Part shown: positions 1-13,200 of the stretch, in pieces
Layout: every line of letters begins with the position of its first letter
Numbering within the stretch: position 1 is the first letter of the stretch
NCBI GenBank assembly: GCA_008360955.1
Contig: LUCM01007681.1
Span: 186,001 to 250,000, forward strand
Origin: Fasciolopsis buskii
Taxonomy: Eukaryota; Platyhelminthes; Trematoda; Plagiorchiida; Fasciolidae
Reading direction: 5' to 3'
Length of the DNA stretch: 64,000 nt
Notes under the pieces: model-generated
What the model was told of the DNA's origin: nothing
Database searches by the model: none
The model's input: the letters and a program-made list of their open reading frames with translations, nothing else
Translations under genes and position numbers: made by a program

Positions 1-1148
1 ATATTGGCAGCTGTCAACCAGTTGCTTGACCAGCAAAACGAGGTCGGGAAAAGAATGCATACAGGCACTCAGCCTGTCATAAGCTTTTAAACGTGAGGGC
101 TAATTCGAAGTTAATAGTGACTAAGAAGCGAGACGGAACTGGAAAATATGGCAGAGAAGAAGCCAGTGTAGTGGGTTCCTAATTTAATTGCATAAACATT
201 CGCGGAAGTCGTGGATTACAAACTTCTGAATATCATCTGTGCAGTAATATATCAAACCCCCTTAAGATCCAAGTCATATTGGACATGAGGCCAAAAGACA
301 GATCTTCAAAATTTGTGGAGTTTTGCTACCAAGGAACAGTTTGCAATGTTTGTGTGGCCATACACATTTAATATCTTAGTCTTCTCTGTCCGACATGGTT
401 AGACCTTGTGTCGATTCAAATGGTCAACAGATTTTTGGTAACAACTAAATGAATGCCGTTGGACTGATACGTTCAGGCCTGTTTGCAGTTGTTAATAAGA
501 ATTGTGAATATTAGGTAACTGATGAGTACTCTACTAAACATTGGCTGCGTAATTGGCCAATATACTCTGTTTAACTTTCAATAGCCACCATAAGAATTAG
601 TGTAATTTTACAGGCATTCGTTAAAATCTCAATTAAAAACAGATTTGACCATCGCGCTCCAATTACAGATAATCTTGGTCCTCATTCTTCCGCTTTATGC
701 AACTGCCTAGAGATGGTAGTCACAATAGTGAGTCGTATTTTCCCACTTCAAAATTCCCATTCGGAGTCCTTTTCATGCGTACATGCAAACACATGAGCAT
801 AACAAATTGTTTAGAACTAGCATGCCTATTGTCATATAAAATTTTAATCATAAAACTAGTTTGTTGGAATCAGTGCAAATTCAAGTATACTAAGGTTTAT
901 GCTATCAGTTTAGCGGACAGGGACAGAGCATAGAGGGGGATTTACGTCGCATGCAGTCCAAAAAACAGTGTGCTTTGTAAAACGGATTTGAATCATTCAG
1001 AGGATTCCTGAATGATTGAAATCTGTTGGATTTTATTCCATGCAAAATGTTTTGCCGAGTTCGGTTTGTTTATGAAAGTGATCAGCCAACAAATTTATCC
1101 GAGATAAATCACACATTTGTATTGGGTGTGAAATCTTTTGTTTGTCAG
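1..1148. other. Intronic sequence upstream of the first visible exon
   Basis: The next exon starts mid-codon, so this stretch is inferred to be the 3' part of an intron of the Kirrel-like gene. No exon, repeat or RNA gene is apparent. Confidence 0.4.
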
Positions 1149-1266
1149 ATGTTGATGACATTCGAATAGGACCGGTTGGCACCCTGGGCACTGGTGAACT
1201 ACGTGAAGGATTCAACGTGGAATACCACTGTACAGCTAACACAAATCCCCCGAATGCTGTTTATCG
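1149..1266 (+). CDS. Kirrel-like exon 1 of window: N-terminal half of Ig domain D3
   Basis: The acceptor TTTGTTTGTCAG precedes the exon and the donor GTAAGT follows it. It begins in phase 1 and ends in phase 2. It encodes D-V-D-D-I-R-I-G-P-V, then L-R-E-G..V-E-Y-H-C-T-A-N-T-N-P-P and ends at V-Y-R, the A-to-C strand part of an Ig domain with the B-strand Cys. The Trp expected after Y-R is the first residue of the next exon. Because it starts mid-codon, at least one exon lies further upstream, outside the window. Confidence 0.8.
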
Positions 1267-4200
1267 GTAAGTTTAATTATGAGCAAAATGTTCACGCTAA
1301 CGAAGCTGATTGCTACTATTGTGAGAGTTGACGTTATGTTCGATATATTTTATATATCATGAACATGCGATTACAGATTTTGACTTCAGGTGGGAGAGTG
1401 AATTTTAGCCCAGCATTTACACTTAACGCTTCAGTTCACTCGGGGGAAATTTGTACCCAACTGACTCAAGGAACCTTGACGCAGTGTCTTGGAGGCATAT
1501 TTAATTGGGTGTTATAAATTTACGCTACGAGCTGATGCCAAAACTACATGATCCGGTGACTTTCTACAAAAAGTCATACTGAAGCATTGAATGGGCATGT
1601 CCGACAAATAGAACTGGCTGTCAAACTCCTTTATTATCCAGTGAGTGACGGACGGATCAAAAATCCGATGGATTAAAAAAGGACCAGATTTTCGGAATCA
1701 AACTTAGCCGCAGTTCAGAGGCACGTTGAGAATGATCTGATTTTCATGTCAGGCTTAGAGGAGATCCGCGGCGTTCTTCGTAATGAAGACCCAATAAGAG
1801 TAAATGCATTGGAACCACTGAAGGCAGTCTGTCGAAGAGGCTTGACTCAAAAAAAGACATTCATATCACTTCAGTGCAACAGATGTACGAGATTGGAGCT
1901 GGGAAGCCAAAATCCAATTGGTGGCTGTTGCTTAAACAAAACGGGGATAAAATTACGATCGACAAGAAGACTGAAGCTTCCCGGTAGAGGGATACTTATA
2001 GAAAAGTATAAAAGGAGCAACAGAGCGATAATGTTTTGTTGCCGATTTCCTTTCAAGGTAGCGAACTATATTTTGTTTCATTTATTTGAAATTCCACTAA
2101 ATATCCATAGTGACCTCGATAAAGCAACGGTGGTGAGTAAATCCTAGTGTAATCCACTTGGGTGACCCAAATAAACAAAGCCATGCAATTTGCAAATCAT
2201 GACCACGAAATCGACAGAATCCGGGAGCATGTTGTTATGAGGATGAGAAATTTGTTTAAACTCGTTAACACTCGCACGATCAGCGATTTGAATAGTAAGT
2301 TCATACAAAGTTTCGTCTCTTTTCCACTAAAGAATCTTCTGAATTTTGAGGTGAATCAACAACATTTCTTGAAAAAAAATCTCTTGCGTCTAACCACTTC
2401 AAGTATTCCCATGTTGACCACTTTGTAGATATTACTGGGTGAATGCCTAACATGCGTACGTTACCATTTCTAATATCTTTTCGGAATCGTGTCTGGATTA
2501 TCTGTATATTTTCAATCTTTGACGAAACTTAAAAACTGCGACTTGCAGCTTGTAGCCTTGACCAGTGCTCATCTAACACTGTGCGTTTTATGGTAACCGC
2601 GTTCCAGGACAACTCTGGACAAGATCTGGCTGCTTCACTTGAATAAAAGTTCAAGATAATTAGGACGTTATTCCGAACGAAATCATAAATTATGGAGACG
2701 CACTGTTACCATGGTCGAAAACGGACTGCCATTGAATAATCTTTATTAGAAACTAAAATAAGAATTCTCCAATGTTCTAGTTTACTGGCAAAAATATTTC
2801 GTTGAAGGAAAATGTTCAGAAAAGAAGACCGAGTAAAATAGGCCTGGTGATTTTGAACTTGGAAAGAATGCAATTGACCTGGAAAATTGATGGCCATGCA
2901 AGTCAACTAGTGAGATAAATGAAAGCCAAAGGTGACAGTACAGATCAGTAACGTTTGTGTAGGATATCATCAAATGGTGTAGTTGAGAACCGTCGGATGG
3001 CGCAATGGCTAAGGCATCCGATTCGAAGTTGACTGTTCCCGATTCACGTCCGAGTTCGGGTGCGGCGGATATGCGATGGTGATGATTTCTAATACGGACG
3101 GAGCAACTACATGGTGATTCCCTTTGTGCTAATGGTTAGCTGAGCGATGATATAAAAAATGAATGTTCTCTCGACACTACCGACCTCCATGTTCTGTTCC
3201 TCTACAACCAAGTCATCAAAGAACCCGTCAACTTGAAAGCTGTTCCAATTTAAATTTAGTCTACCTACTTTATGGCAAAGATGAAGTTAGAGCAACAGGC
3301 CTTGGCAACTAATTTATAAGTTTCCATCGCGTTTCGAAGTGAATGTCGTGGGGTGTCGGCAAACTCAGCTATCTCGTGAATACAGTAAAGGTAACTATTC
3401 ATAGATATATTTTCCTCCCTAGTAGCCGAGATATTACCGGGTAATGCGCAGTTTCAGACGAATCGTTCGCGTAACTAACTGTTTCACCTATAGTTGAAAC
3501 GTTTGTGTGGCGCCAATTGATATGAAACGGGCGGCACCTTCAAAATGCAATCATGAACTTTTTTTACTTTGATTCAATTCAGCCAACGTAGTTAACGAGT
3601 ATCGGGAGCGAAAATGCATTGTTTTCGTCGACTATGGATTACGTGTATCAGTTTGATTTGGCAAAGAATTGACTGTTTGAAAAAGTCATATTCGAAAAAG
3701 TGGAAACTTGCTTACATCGCATTTATCTGCAACGGCATTGGATATACTTTGGAAAAAAAAATGTTTCGAACGTAGCTGGTACGCCATAGAAAAATACGGC
3801 AATTCAAATACTAACAAGAAACTAATAAGAATTTGAGAATACTTTTCCGATGAACGACACTCAGTATTCTGCTTTTTTAATAAAACTTAGCAGATTTGTT
3901 ATTGTGTGACATCGTCGGTGGTAAAGATTACATTGGTCGGATGAACAATACCAGTTTAGTGTTTATATTCGACATGCGAACAAGTTGCAAACTGCTCTTT
4001 TTCGCAAAATTCGTTTCATTCGAAATTGCCAAATGGCGGTTATAATGCGGAACGGTTTTCAAAGGAGCGGATAACAATAGTGCTTTCCGTGAATAACCAT
4101 TATATGATGTCGTATATATTACAGTATATTTAAGAGATATCACGTTGCTCCTCTGTTTTCACCAAAAAATGTTTCAGTGCTTCAATTCCACGAGTAGCGG

Positions 4201-7200
4201 AATGTGGCACTGACGGTTTTGTGCAAATGTATTTTTAAATGAGCATTACAGTGGGTGTACACAGGCTGCTTAATATAAATATGTGCATTTGTACCTATTC
4301 AGAAGTTCCAGCTCAAACAGGATTTGTTTACGTTTTAATAATTTCCCTTAAGTCTACTTTTTGAGTTCATGAGGTCTTATTGACATTATACTGAACGGCG
4401 TACGGCTGTTTAGTAAAGCGAAACCAAAGTGAATCCTCCAGAGCGAATCATCGACTAAAATTCTTTCCAGTGGTTATTCATGAAAAATTGCTGGTCCTGC
4501 ATGGGCCAGTCAAGAAGCGCAGAAATCAATCAGGGAAGGAATTTACCTGAATATGACTAGAACATATTACAACCTTCATCTAATAAATCACACAATAATG
4601 CATGCTAAAGGAAAATGTCCATGGTGCCACCAATGGCTAAGGAAATCAGCTGACCACGCGAGACTTCGCAATTGCAATATCCTAAAATGAACTGTTGTAT
4701 TTGCTCACCAAAATTTCAGTGAAGCTAACTGCAAATGAGCCCGCTGTCTAGGTAGATCGTACCAACCATCTGGGCACATGAAACTGGATTGAAATGTCTA
4801 ACATACATTCATGGCCACTGTTGGTACTGGTGTTGAATCTTTCAAACATTCCCTTGAAGGAACGAATACATTTCACGTCATCAACTTAAAAATTGCTGCA
4901 GAATTTCAGGCACCTATGCTAAAGAGGGTAGCCACTGGTGTCGTTTACGATCACAAACATTTTCGCCGATATGTTGGGCCTACTGACCAAAACGTGGAGG
5001 CTCCAGGGCGTCTAAAATCCCTCGGTAAATACGTACTGGATAAAGTACTAGTTAACCTCAAACCAGCCCACGAGCAATTCCTTAACTAACAAAAAGTGGA
5101 AGCGCACTCGCTTGCTCCACATAGTAGTAAAATCTTGAAGCATGTCCACAAATCAATCAATTCAACATATTTCATTTCCAGTGGTAGAAATTGACCATGA
5201 CATAATCCGAGCCTTTCACACCAGCTCGCCAGCCAATCGGACGTCGAAAGGTCAAGGTATAATTCAGAGGAGCTGGTCCAAGGGATCAATACAACGGTGA
5301 AGGCATATATTCTTTTTTCATAATCTATATCACCGCTGGTAGTTAGGTTAATCTGAATAAAGTTTATCTACCACACTGAGATTGATTTCCTGTCTGATAA
5401 TGTCTCTAGTTTCACAGTGATAAACGTTATCCAATACTCATGCAAAAATACAGTCGGACATCTTTTTCAAAGTTTTTCTACAATTCCGTACAAGTCGATA
5501 CGAAATTCATACTCATATTACAATATTTGTCTGCGATTTCGGTGCATTCCACCAGCTGGGTGTTAATTCCTGAAAACTCCAACTCTGAAACGCCGATCGA
5601 TGAGAGCACAAGCTACCCGGATGTGTCGAAATCCACCACAATCCAGTCCGTTCCCTCCATTCCAAGCAGCGTCCACCTACGTCTTCAGCGGGGAATGCAT
5701 CGTAGCAGGCTAGCCTGCTGGGTCGGCGTTAAATCACCGGAATCATCTGCTTTGAATATCGCAAACCTACAGGCGGGTCAAATGAGTGAACAAATGATTT
5801 GGAACAAATCTGAACGCGAATTGAACATTTTATGTAAGTTGTTAAACACTCGTCCGCAGACGCTAATGCCAATCATACTGTATTTCGTCCGTACCTTAAA
5901 AGCACTTTTTCTCATTGGCAGCATACACGCTTTCACCCAAAATGTCTCAAAATTGCTTTATTTTCTGATCGATATTTGGAATCATTGAAATGATATTTGA
6001 CGCACGCAGTCCTCGGTTTGGTGCGCTTTTGTTCTTCACGCTACTTATATTCCGCCATATTTATTATCATAAACAAATGTATATGGGTCCAAATTAGTTC
6101 AAACCATTTTTGTAATATCTGAGGCTTCTTTATTTTTCCGATAGGAGATGTACACACTAGCCCTCCTGGGCAAAATTAGATGGTTAGGTTTTTTCTAATC
6201 AATCATGAATTGTAGAATGACATTTTAATTCGAACAGATCGAGGTTTATTTTGGAAAACGAGTCTTAGTTGGCCTCTAAGTTGTTAATTTTAGAATAACA
6301 TTCACTGTAAGAACTGAAGCACCAAACGTTTGAACAACTAAAATATGGTGTTGTGATCTCGAAAAAATCGGTGAATCTCAAGATTTTTCGAAGTAAAATC
6401 ACATATATGGTTTAAATTTTGAAAGTTCGAAGGATCATTTTGGTCTGAGAAACATCAATGTTGATGTGCCGCAAAATGGCGGACTTAGGAAAGCGCGTGA
6501 AATTTCTCCATTTCCAAGTTAATTGTATGCGAATCCAACAAAGTTTCGTGTGATGAACAACATTTGTCGTCTCACTTGAATTTACACAGATATAAATTTT
6601 AAAGAATCCATCATCAACATTCTCTCCTGTACGTGAAATTGGTGCTCAGTTTGTGTAAATACTTGCGGACTATTCAGATTCAGTCTGTTAATTATTCGTA
6701 GTTTGAAGAATGGATATTTTCTCAGTTGCCACATCTGATTAAAACACAGTTTGTGCTTGTTCAATGTAGACATCCAAAAATTTATGGTTACTCTTTGTTT
6801 TATAAGACGAACAATTTTCATAAATGTTCTAGGAATATTCAAAATTCTTCTCAAATATTTCAGAACTCAGATAGTCGCAAACAATGGGTGATAATGTAAA
6901 CTTCATCAAGACCCAATCAAGAAAAAATATGTTTGACAAGCTCAAGTTGTCCGGTTTTGAAGCAAACAGCTGACTTTCCTTGTCACTGCAACAAACGAAC
7001 AAATTAGGACAGGAGGTGTTGATCAGTCATTTGTCCAAAAGTTCAAGATTCATGTAATAAAAGCACAGTTGCTGCGAAAACGACATGGTTACTCACAAAT
7101 TACAGCCGGTTACCTTGAAAAAGGGGTACTTTGCTTTGAAGCAATCGTACCTCAAATCTTGCCACTTTAGTTTCAAACCAAGTTATCAGGACTGAAATGA

Positions 7201-10200
7201 AATTTGGAAATTTATTTTCATACAATAAGGTCTATTGTAGCAACTGCGAAGCACCTGAACTGTTAGCTTGCAGTTTACCCCGCATGGCAAAATGCACTTA
7301 TCTTGCCGCGATCACATGGGTCAGTCTAATTTGTTTAATTAGGTTCGAACAAAGTTTGCACCAGTCTTTGCTTCCATTTTTTTTTAAAGAAATGCGTTAA
7401 GCTTCCCATGGAAAGTAGAGCGTCTCTGTCATTTTTCGTTTTACGAGGATACTTAAGTCGAATGATTTTTACCATTGATCACCGCTGAATAATGAGCTCG
7501 ATTTGAAGTGGTATGCCTATTCATTAATTCATCATGTACAGAAAAAGAAGCACTTTTATGGCCGGCTAATTATGAAAGAGTTGGTTCTACTGAAATCAAA
7601 GCAATTTATGAAGCCTATTTAGATGACTAAATTGAATGATACGCAGGTATAATGTGCGTACGAATGCCATTATTCAGTTGGCAAATTCCCGCATGTAAAA
7701 ACGATTGCTTTCGGAAAATTATCAATAAGTCGGTTAGACAAAAAGCTGCCCTGCAATGAGGGTTAAAAATATGTTAAGTTAAAAAACAGGTTAATTCTGA
7801 AACGCTGCCCTTAGGGCCTGTCTATGAGCTTGAATGTGAAACATCTTTTGTAAATTCAGCAATTTCCTGTTGCGTTAAAGAGAGCGCACATAATTTATTG
7901 ATTAAAAGGGACGTGAAGCATAAGCTAAAATACCGCGCAAATATAGCCTCATAATTCCCAAACAAAAATCATGAAGCGTTGCATTAGACAAATTTGGAAA
8001 AGCTGCCGCTAAGGCAGTAAGTGGAGGTGTAGCGGTGTGCAAAAATCAATTTTAAAGATGCGAGTAGTTCTTCCCCGTCTGAGTAATTACAAAGCTTATG
8101 TTTTTTGAAACCTTCAGGTACTTACGATCCAATAATGCCACCTGTATTCAAATGACCTAGAACGATTACATTCCGACTAATTGAAAAAACCTAATGATAT
8201 CCGACTGGGCAAAGAACACCGAATGATAACTTTGCAACATCTGTCACGTACATTGAGATTAATTTATGATTCTATTAGAAGAAACATGAATGGAGTGATA
8301 CCACGTCACTAACTCGGTTTTAAATGATTGACTAGTATATTTGTACTTCTATAGGACAGAAGCCTTCCTGCCTCAGATTACTTGGTTAAACCAACGTGAA
8401 CACAACGCGTTCGATGAAGTGGACGAGGTTAAATCTTGTTTGTTGAAGACTACCACTGACAATTACAGGATTCAAAACATCTGCTTATGAAAATTTATGC
8501 TCAAGCGACAGATGATATTTAAGGTTCAGGCTATCGTTTGGCCGAACAGGAAATCACGTTGAATAAACAATAAAGTACACTCGCGAAGATTACTGAAACC
8601 GGTTCAAAGTCTAAGTTATTTTCCTTCTTCGAAACAACATCTTTCGAACAATTATGATGATCGATTTGTCCGATATGGGCAAACAGAAATCTGGTCATCT
8701 TTCCCAAAACTTATTTGGTTGTTTGGCGGAATCGAGAACAAAATTGTCAAATTTGGTCTAAATGAAGAGTCCACGTTCCTCGATCCCACAAAACAAATTA
8801 GTTCAAAGTAAATGAATAAATACACAATTCTTCTTTAATGGAAATAACTGGTTCACTTGGGGTTTAGTATTTCTCTAATCTACTAACAGCGCTGTGTTAT
8901 TAACATTGTATAATTGACAATTAAAACCAATACATGACGCGTCGATTTTCTGATATACTTCTTAGAGCATTCGGTCCTGCTTACGTTTTACTCAATTGAA
9001 AACTTATTATTATTATGGCTTCGGAGTTTCGAGTGATTGTTTTTTTTCATTCTCTTTTTAAGTCTTTCACAAACACAAGGTTTTTACAATGAATTCGAAG
9101 CCACGTGTTCCACTGGGTACACGTTGGCCTGTCCGCTTTGTTGGGGATAGGTGGTGCTGATAGTTTCTAGTGTACACAACAGGAAGCGAATCCAGCTACC
9201 AGCAATCAAACATTTGAAATTACGAAAAATCTATGGTAAAAGTGAATGTCCTTTGTTTTTGTGTTAACTCACATAGTACTAAAAGGATTTATCAGCTGCC
9301 ACTGAGAGATTTTATGGGATACATTATGAACTTTACATTTATTTATACACAATTTTCACAGTAACATTTTGGAATCCAATAAAACACTTAGAGAAACGTG
9401 ACCGAAAGAAAGGTCTAGCAAAAAAATGTGCAGCCTATTGGTGGATTGTTCACTGGGCATATTTCCACAAACCTTTCTAAATGGTGGGATACAAACATTT
9501 GTCACAAACTTACACTCTCTTTTTATCCACTGCAAATAATTCCGAGGATCTCGATCTTTTTCTGCGACTGCTTCTTCGATCCATTTGGAACCACGTAACC
9601 TTTCCAGTGTGTACGTGTCATGCTGACCAGCCTATTTGCATAAAATCATCGGAACCTATTCCCCGAATGGAAAATCCCTCTAAGTTCTTGGTTGTCTGTG
9701 TTGTATTCACTGTGTTCTTGAATGGTGTAAATATTCGGCCGTTTCGTCCGAACATTCGATTCATCTACTTCAGCTGGCCACTTGGGATGCGATTATAAAA
9801 TGTTCGAGTCTGGCTGATGACAGCCTGATGCCTTAAGTGTTTGTTTACTGCCGTGGAAATGGATAAGTGGATTAATGAGACAAATTAACAAGAGGGCCTG
9901 ATGAGTGAAATTTTTCATATCTTTGAATATAACTTTACAACTTTCTAATTCACCTGTTACGTGGATTGCTACCAGGCACGCTGTACGGGAAATAAAAGTG
10001 TGGGGAATCTTGGAGGTTCGCATCTTTAATCTTGATTCCAATTTGAGTGGAAGCATGACATTTATTCGGAAAAGTAGAGGCACTGTGCTTTACTACCGAT
10101 ATTGCACAATTACTTTGAAATGTGGAGTATACAAATATGTTGGGACCCGAATTCAAAGGTACTTGTAGTTGTTTTTTTTCATTTTGCTATGCTGCTCAAA

Positions 10201-13200
10201 TACACGGAAATTTGCAAACCGCCAAAGATAAGCTTTCATATATAAATTTTACCGGATACAGTGATTGGAACTACTGCAGAGGCCCATGTCCAATCGCTGA
10301 TATTACCAATGCGATATGACAGCATTTCGCCAAATTCTACGTGCATTCGTGCGTAATGTTCACAGTTTATCTTATTTCTGTGTGACAGCATAACTAGCCT
10401 TCGGCGAGCTTACATGCCTTAGTGACTATATATCGTGTTAGCATCACATGCTGGAATTTTTCACGCAACCAAAGCTATCAAAGAATCCAGTAACGCAAAT
10501 TGAGATCAGTATTGCTCTCATAATGATTTTTTAAACCATTTCAAGCCTCGGAATTCCGTTCGCATTAAGCTGATTGCCCAATTAGTGCTGACCAATAAGT
10601 TTCTACTTCCAATGCATTGCCGCGTTGATGGACCATGAAGGCAGACAGATTGCTTCTTGTTTTTTTCTGCTCATTTTACTTTTACGTCGGCCAGCATAGT
10701 GGTCTACAGAGTGTTGACAGAATTTCAAGTAACTGGATCATAATCTGTTGTAATTCTTGGGCATTTTGAATATTGTCTGTTTTAGATGCCGCTGTTTTTG
10801 ATGAAATGTCGGACAATTTACGAGCGGCGAAATTGGGCCAAGTAATCACACTGGACTGTTCAACGAATGCCAACCCATCGGCGCAAATATCGTTGTATCG
10901 TGTTGGCGAAGCCGGGAATCAGCTACTCAGTCGACTTAGTGAAATTCATCCTGGCCCAAATCAATCATTTCACATCCAGCTTGGCCGTGGTTCTGTTCAG
11001 TCAAAGACAGATCTACGTAATGAACTAAGCCTCAGTGAATTGGCATTCGCCATCAAAACGAAGGGGACCCAGGTAAAGTAGCAAATCATATATACAAAAC
11101 GGATGATACATCGTCGTCCATTTCATGATGAAACCAAAAGCCAGATTCAAAGGCCGTCTGATACATTATTTCTGAGGAATAGACACTTGTGCACATTACG
11201 TTCGAAAGTCACGCATATCGCTTATAACAAGCGCGATTGGATGTGAATATAAATCATAATTGTCCTTTTTACGTTAACACACCGTAAACAATAGTGTTTA
11301 AAGACTGTTTACTTTAATAATAACCACACGATGCTGTACGTTATTCGACGAACTTATACATTTTTTGCAAATGTTTTTACTGTTTTTCGAGTTTATGTGA
11401 TGTAAGGAGTGTATCGAAAAATCAAATGCATTTGATTGTAAAGCTTGCCTTAAGAAAGACTATCCACGGTAGTCGAAACGTTGGCGCATTACATCTTACA
11501 TCAACGCTGTGTTATTAACATTATACCATTCACAATTATTTCAGTTTTATTGGAAAATTGGATTGAACACTAGCAGTTCCCCGGTCCATTCCAATGAAGT
11601 TAGCGAGAAATATTTACCAAATTGTATCTGAAATTCCACCTTTCTTTTGGATAATTTATTTTGTACTATTAACACCTAGAAACTCTGGGTAATTATACAC
11701 GGTAAGGTTCTTCTGTTCGATAACTAAGTGTTTTTCAATGGAAATAATGGTGCATTATTGTGTGGTAAATTTTGATAGTATTATGTCCACAGAAAACCTC
11801 CATTCAATACGTGCTCAATATATGGCGAGAATGATTTTACCGGGGCGCAACAGAAACGCTGACTAAACACTGACTAAATTCAACTGTAAGCAAGAGGAAG
11901 CAAACTTCTGAAAAGCCTGCCGTTTTTATTGAGACAAATAAAATGATCGACTTCATCAGTTGGCCTTAAAGTATAAGTGCATAGCATAACGGCGGCATTC
12001 CACTGGTCAACACATTTCAAATGAAATTTAGCAGGCCCGATGCCCTTACCAGCCTGTTGATCGCGATAGCTCCAGAAAATAATGTTCCTTATAATTCCAT
12101 TATAACTGAATACAAACGACAAATGACAAAACATAAAACACGTACTTCCGGAAAATGTTTGTATATTGACTGAAGCGAACGATTCCACCGACAGTTTTCA
12201 GTTAGACTGCATTTACATTTAACAATTTAATTTCTTTTGGTCAGTGAAATTTGATTACTGTTTGCATTTAGAGTGCAGCCAAAATTTTTGTTGTTCGATA
12301 TACATCTTTGAGTTAACAGAATTTATGTTTCAGTCAAAACAAAACGGTGTAAAGTGTGAAACGTCAGACAAGAACTAGAGTGAATGCATTGGAGTTGTCT
12401 CCCATAGAGAGTACAGTGGAATACATTCAAGACTAATTTCATATCAACCAGAAGCTGTGCCAAACATAAGACATATCCGCGTTTAGATGCAGTATGTAAG
12501 GGAATACGTCTAAACTTCGACAGAGATGTCATTGCATAAATGATATTTGGGATCTGCATATAGGTGAAATTTCCCAGCAGGGTTTCTTTTACAGATCAAA
12601 TAATTGACGAGAATGGAGAAGACATCCTTGCAGTTGGATCCGAAAGGATTAGAAAACGGTACATTAGTGGAACAGGAAGGAAACGGCGATGAAACAGGGA
12701 ACTGTGAGCAAACTCCACAGAACAAGCTTACTTCAGTCTCTGGCAAATGTGTCAGTGGAGCTGAAACCAGCATTGATAGCCAAAGGCTCACTGGGGCAAA
12801 AGGAACGTGGAAGAAGTGAAAGACACTGAACGCATTTATTTAAGTTAACTAAATTCCGTAGTACGTAAAGGTTTCAGATTACTATTTGTTATCGAGGAAC
12901 AAAGAGTGGGGCAGTGAGTGCAGAAAGAGGATTGAGAACTATATAACCAGCATACTTATGAATTCGTCCATTTGGCCTAATGGACAAATCACTATACTAC
13001 TTAATTTAGAAGTCCAGGGAAATGACATCACTTTGAGGGAAGTGCCCTTGTTAATTGGAGGATAAGATAAGTGTTAATTATCATTTGTTGTGTTGCATTC
13101 CAACAGGAAAAAATCTATCACCGAATATCTTACGGGGACCGGACGTCCAAAATATTGAAGTTTATAATGAGCACCGCTAAAGAAAATCGAGGAAACGCAT

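Noticed and set aside
1396..1430. CAG followed by TGGGAGAGT near 1389, which would supply the Trp after Y-R of exon 1
   Set aside because: The frame meets TAG after five codons. The acceptor at 5555 gives Trp and a long compatible exon instead.
1746..2147. 133-codon + ORF in intron 1
   Set aside because: No domain, no splice fit with the gene, and an overlapping antisense ORF; such lengths are expected by chance here.
12604..12819. 71-codon + ORF, hydrophilic
   Set aside because: Could be an alternative exon but has no acceptor in the right phase and no recognised motif.
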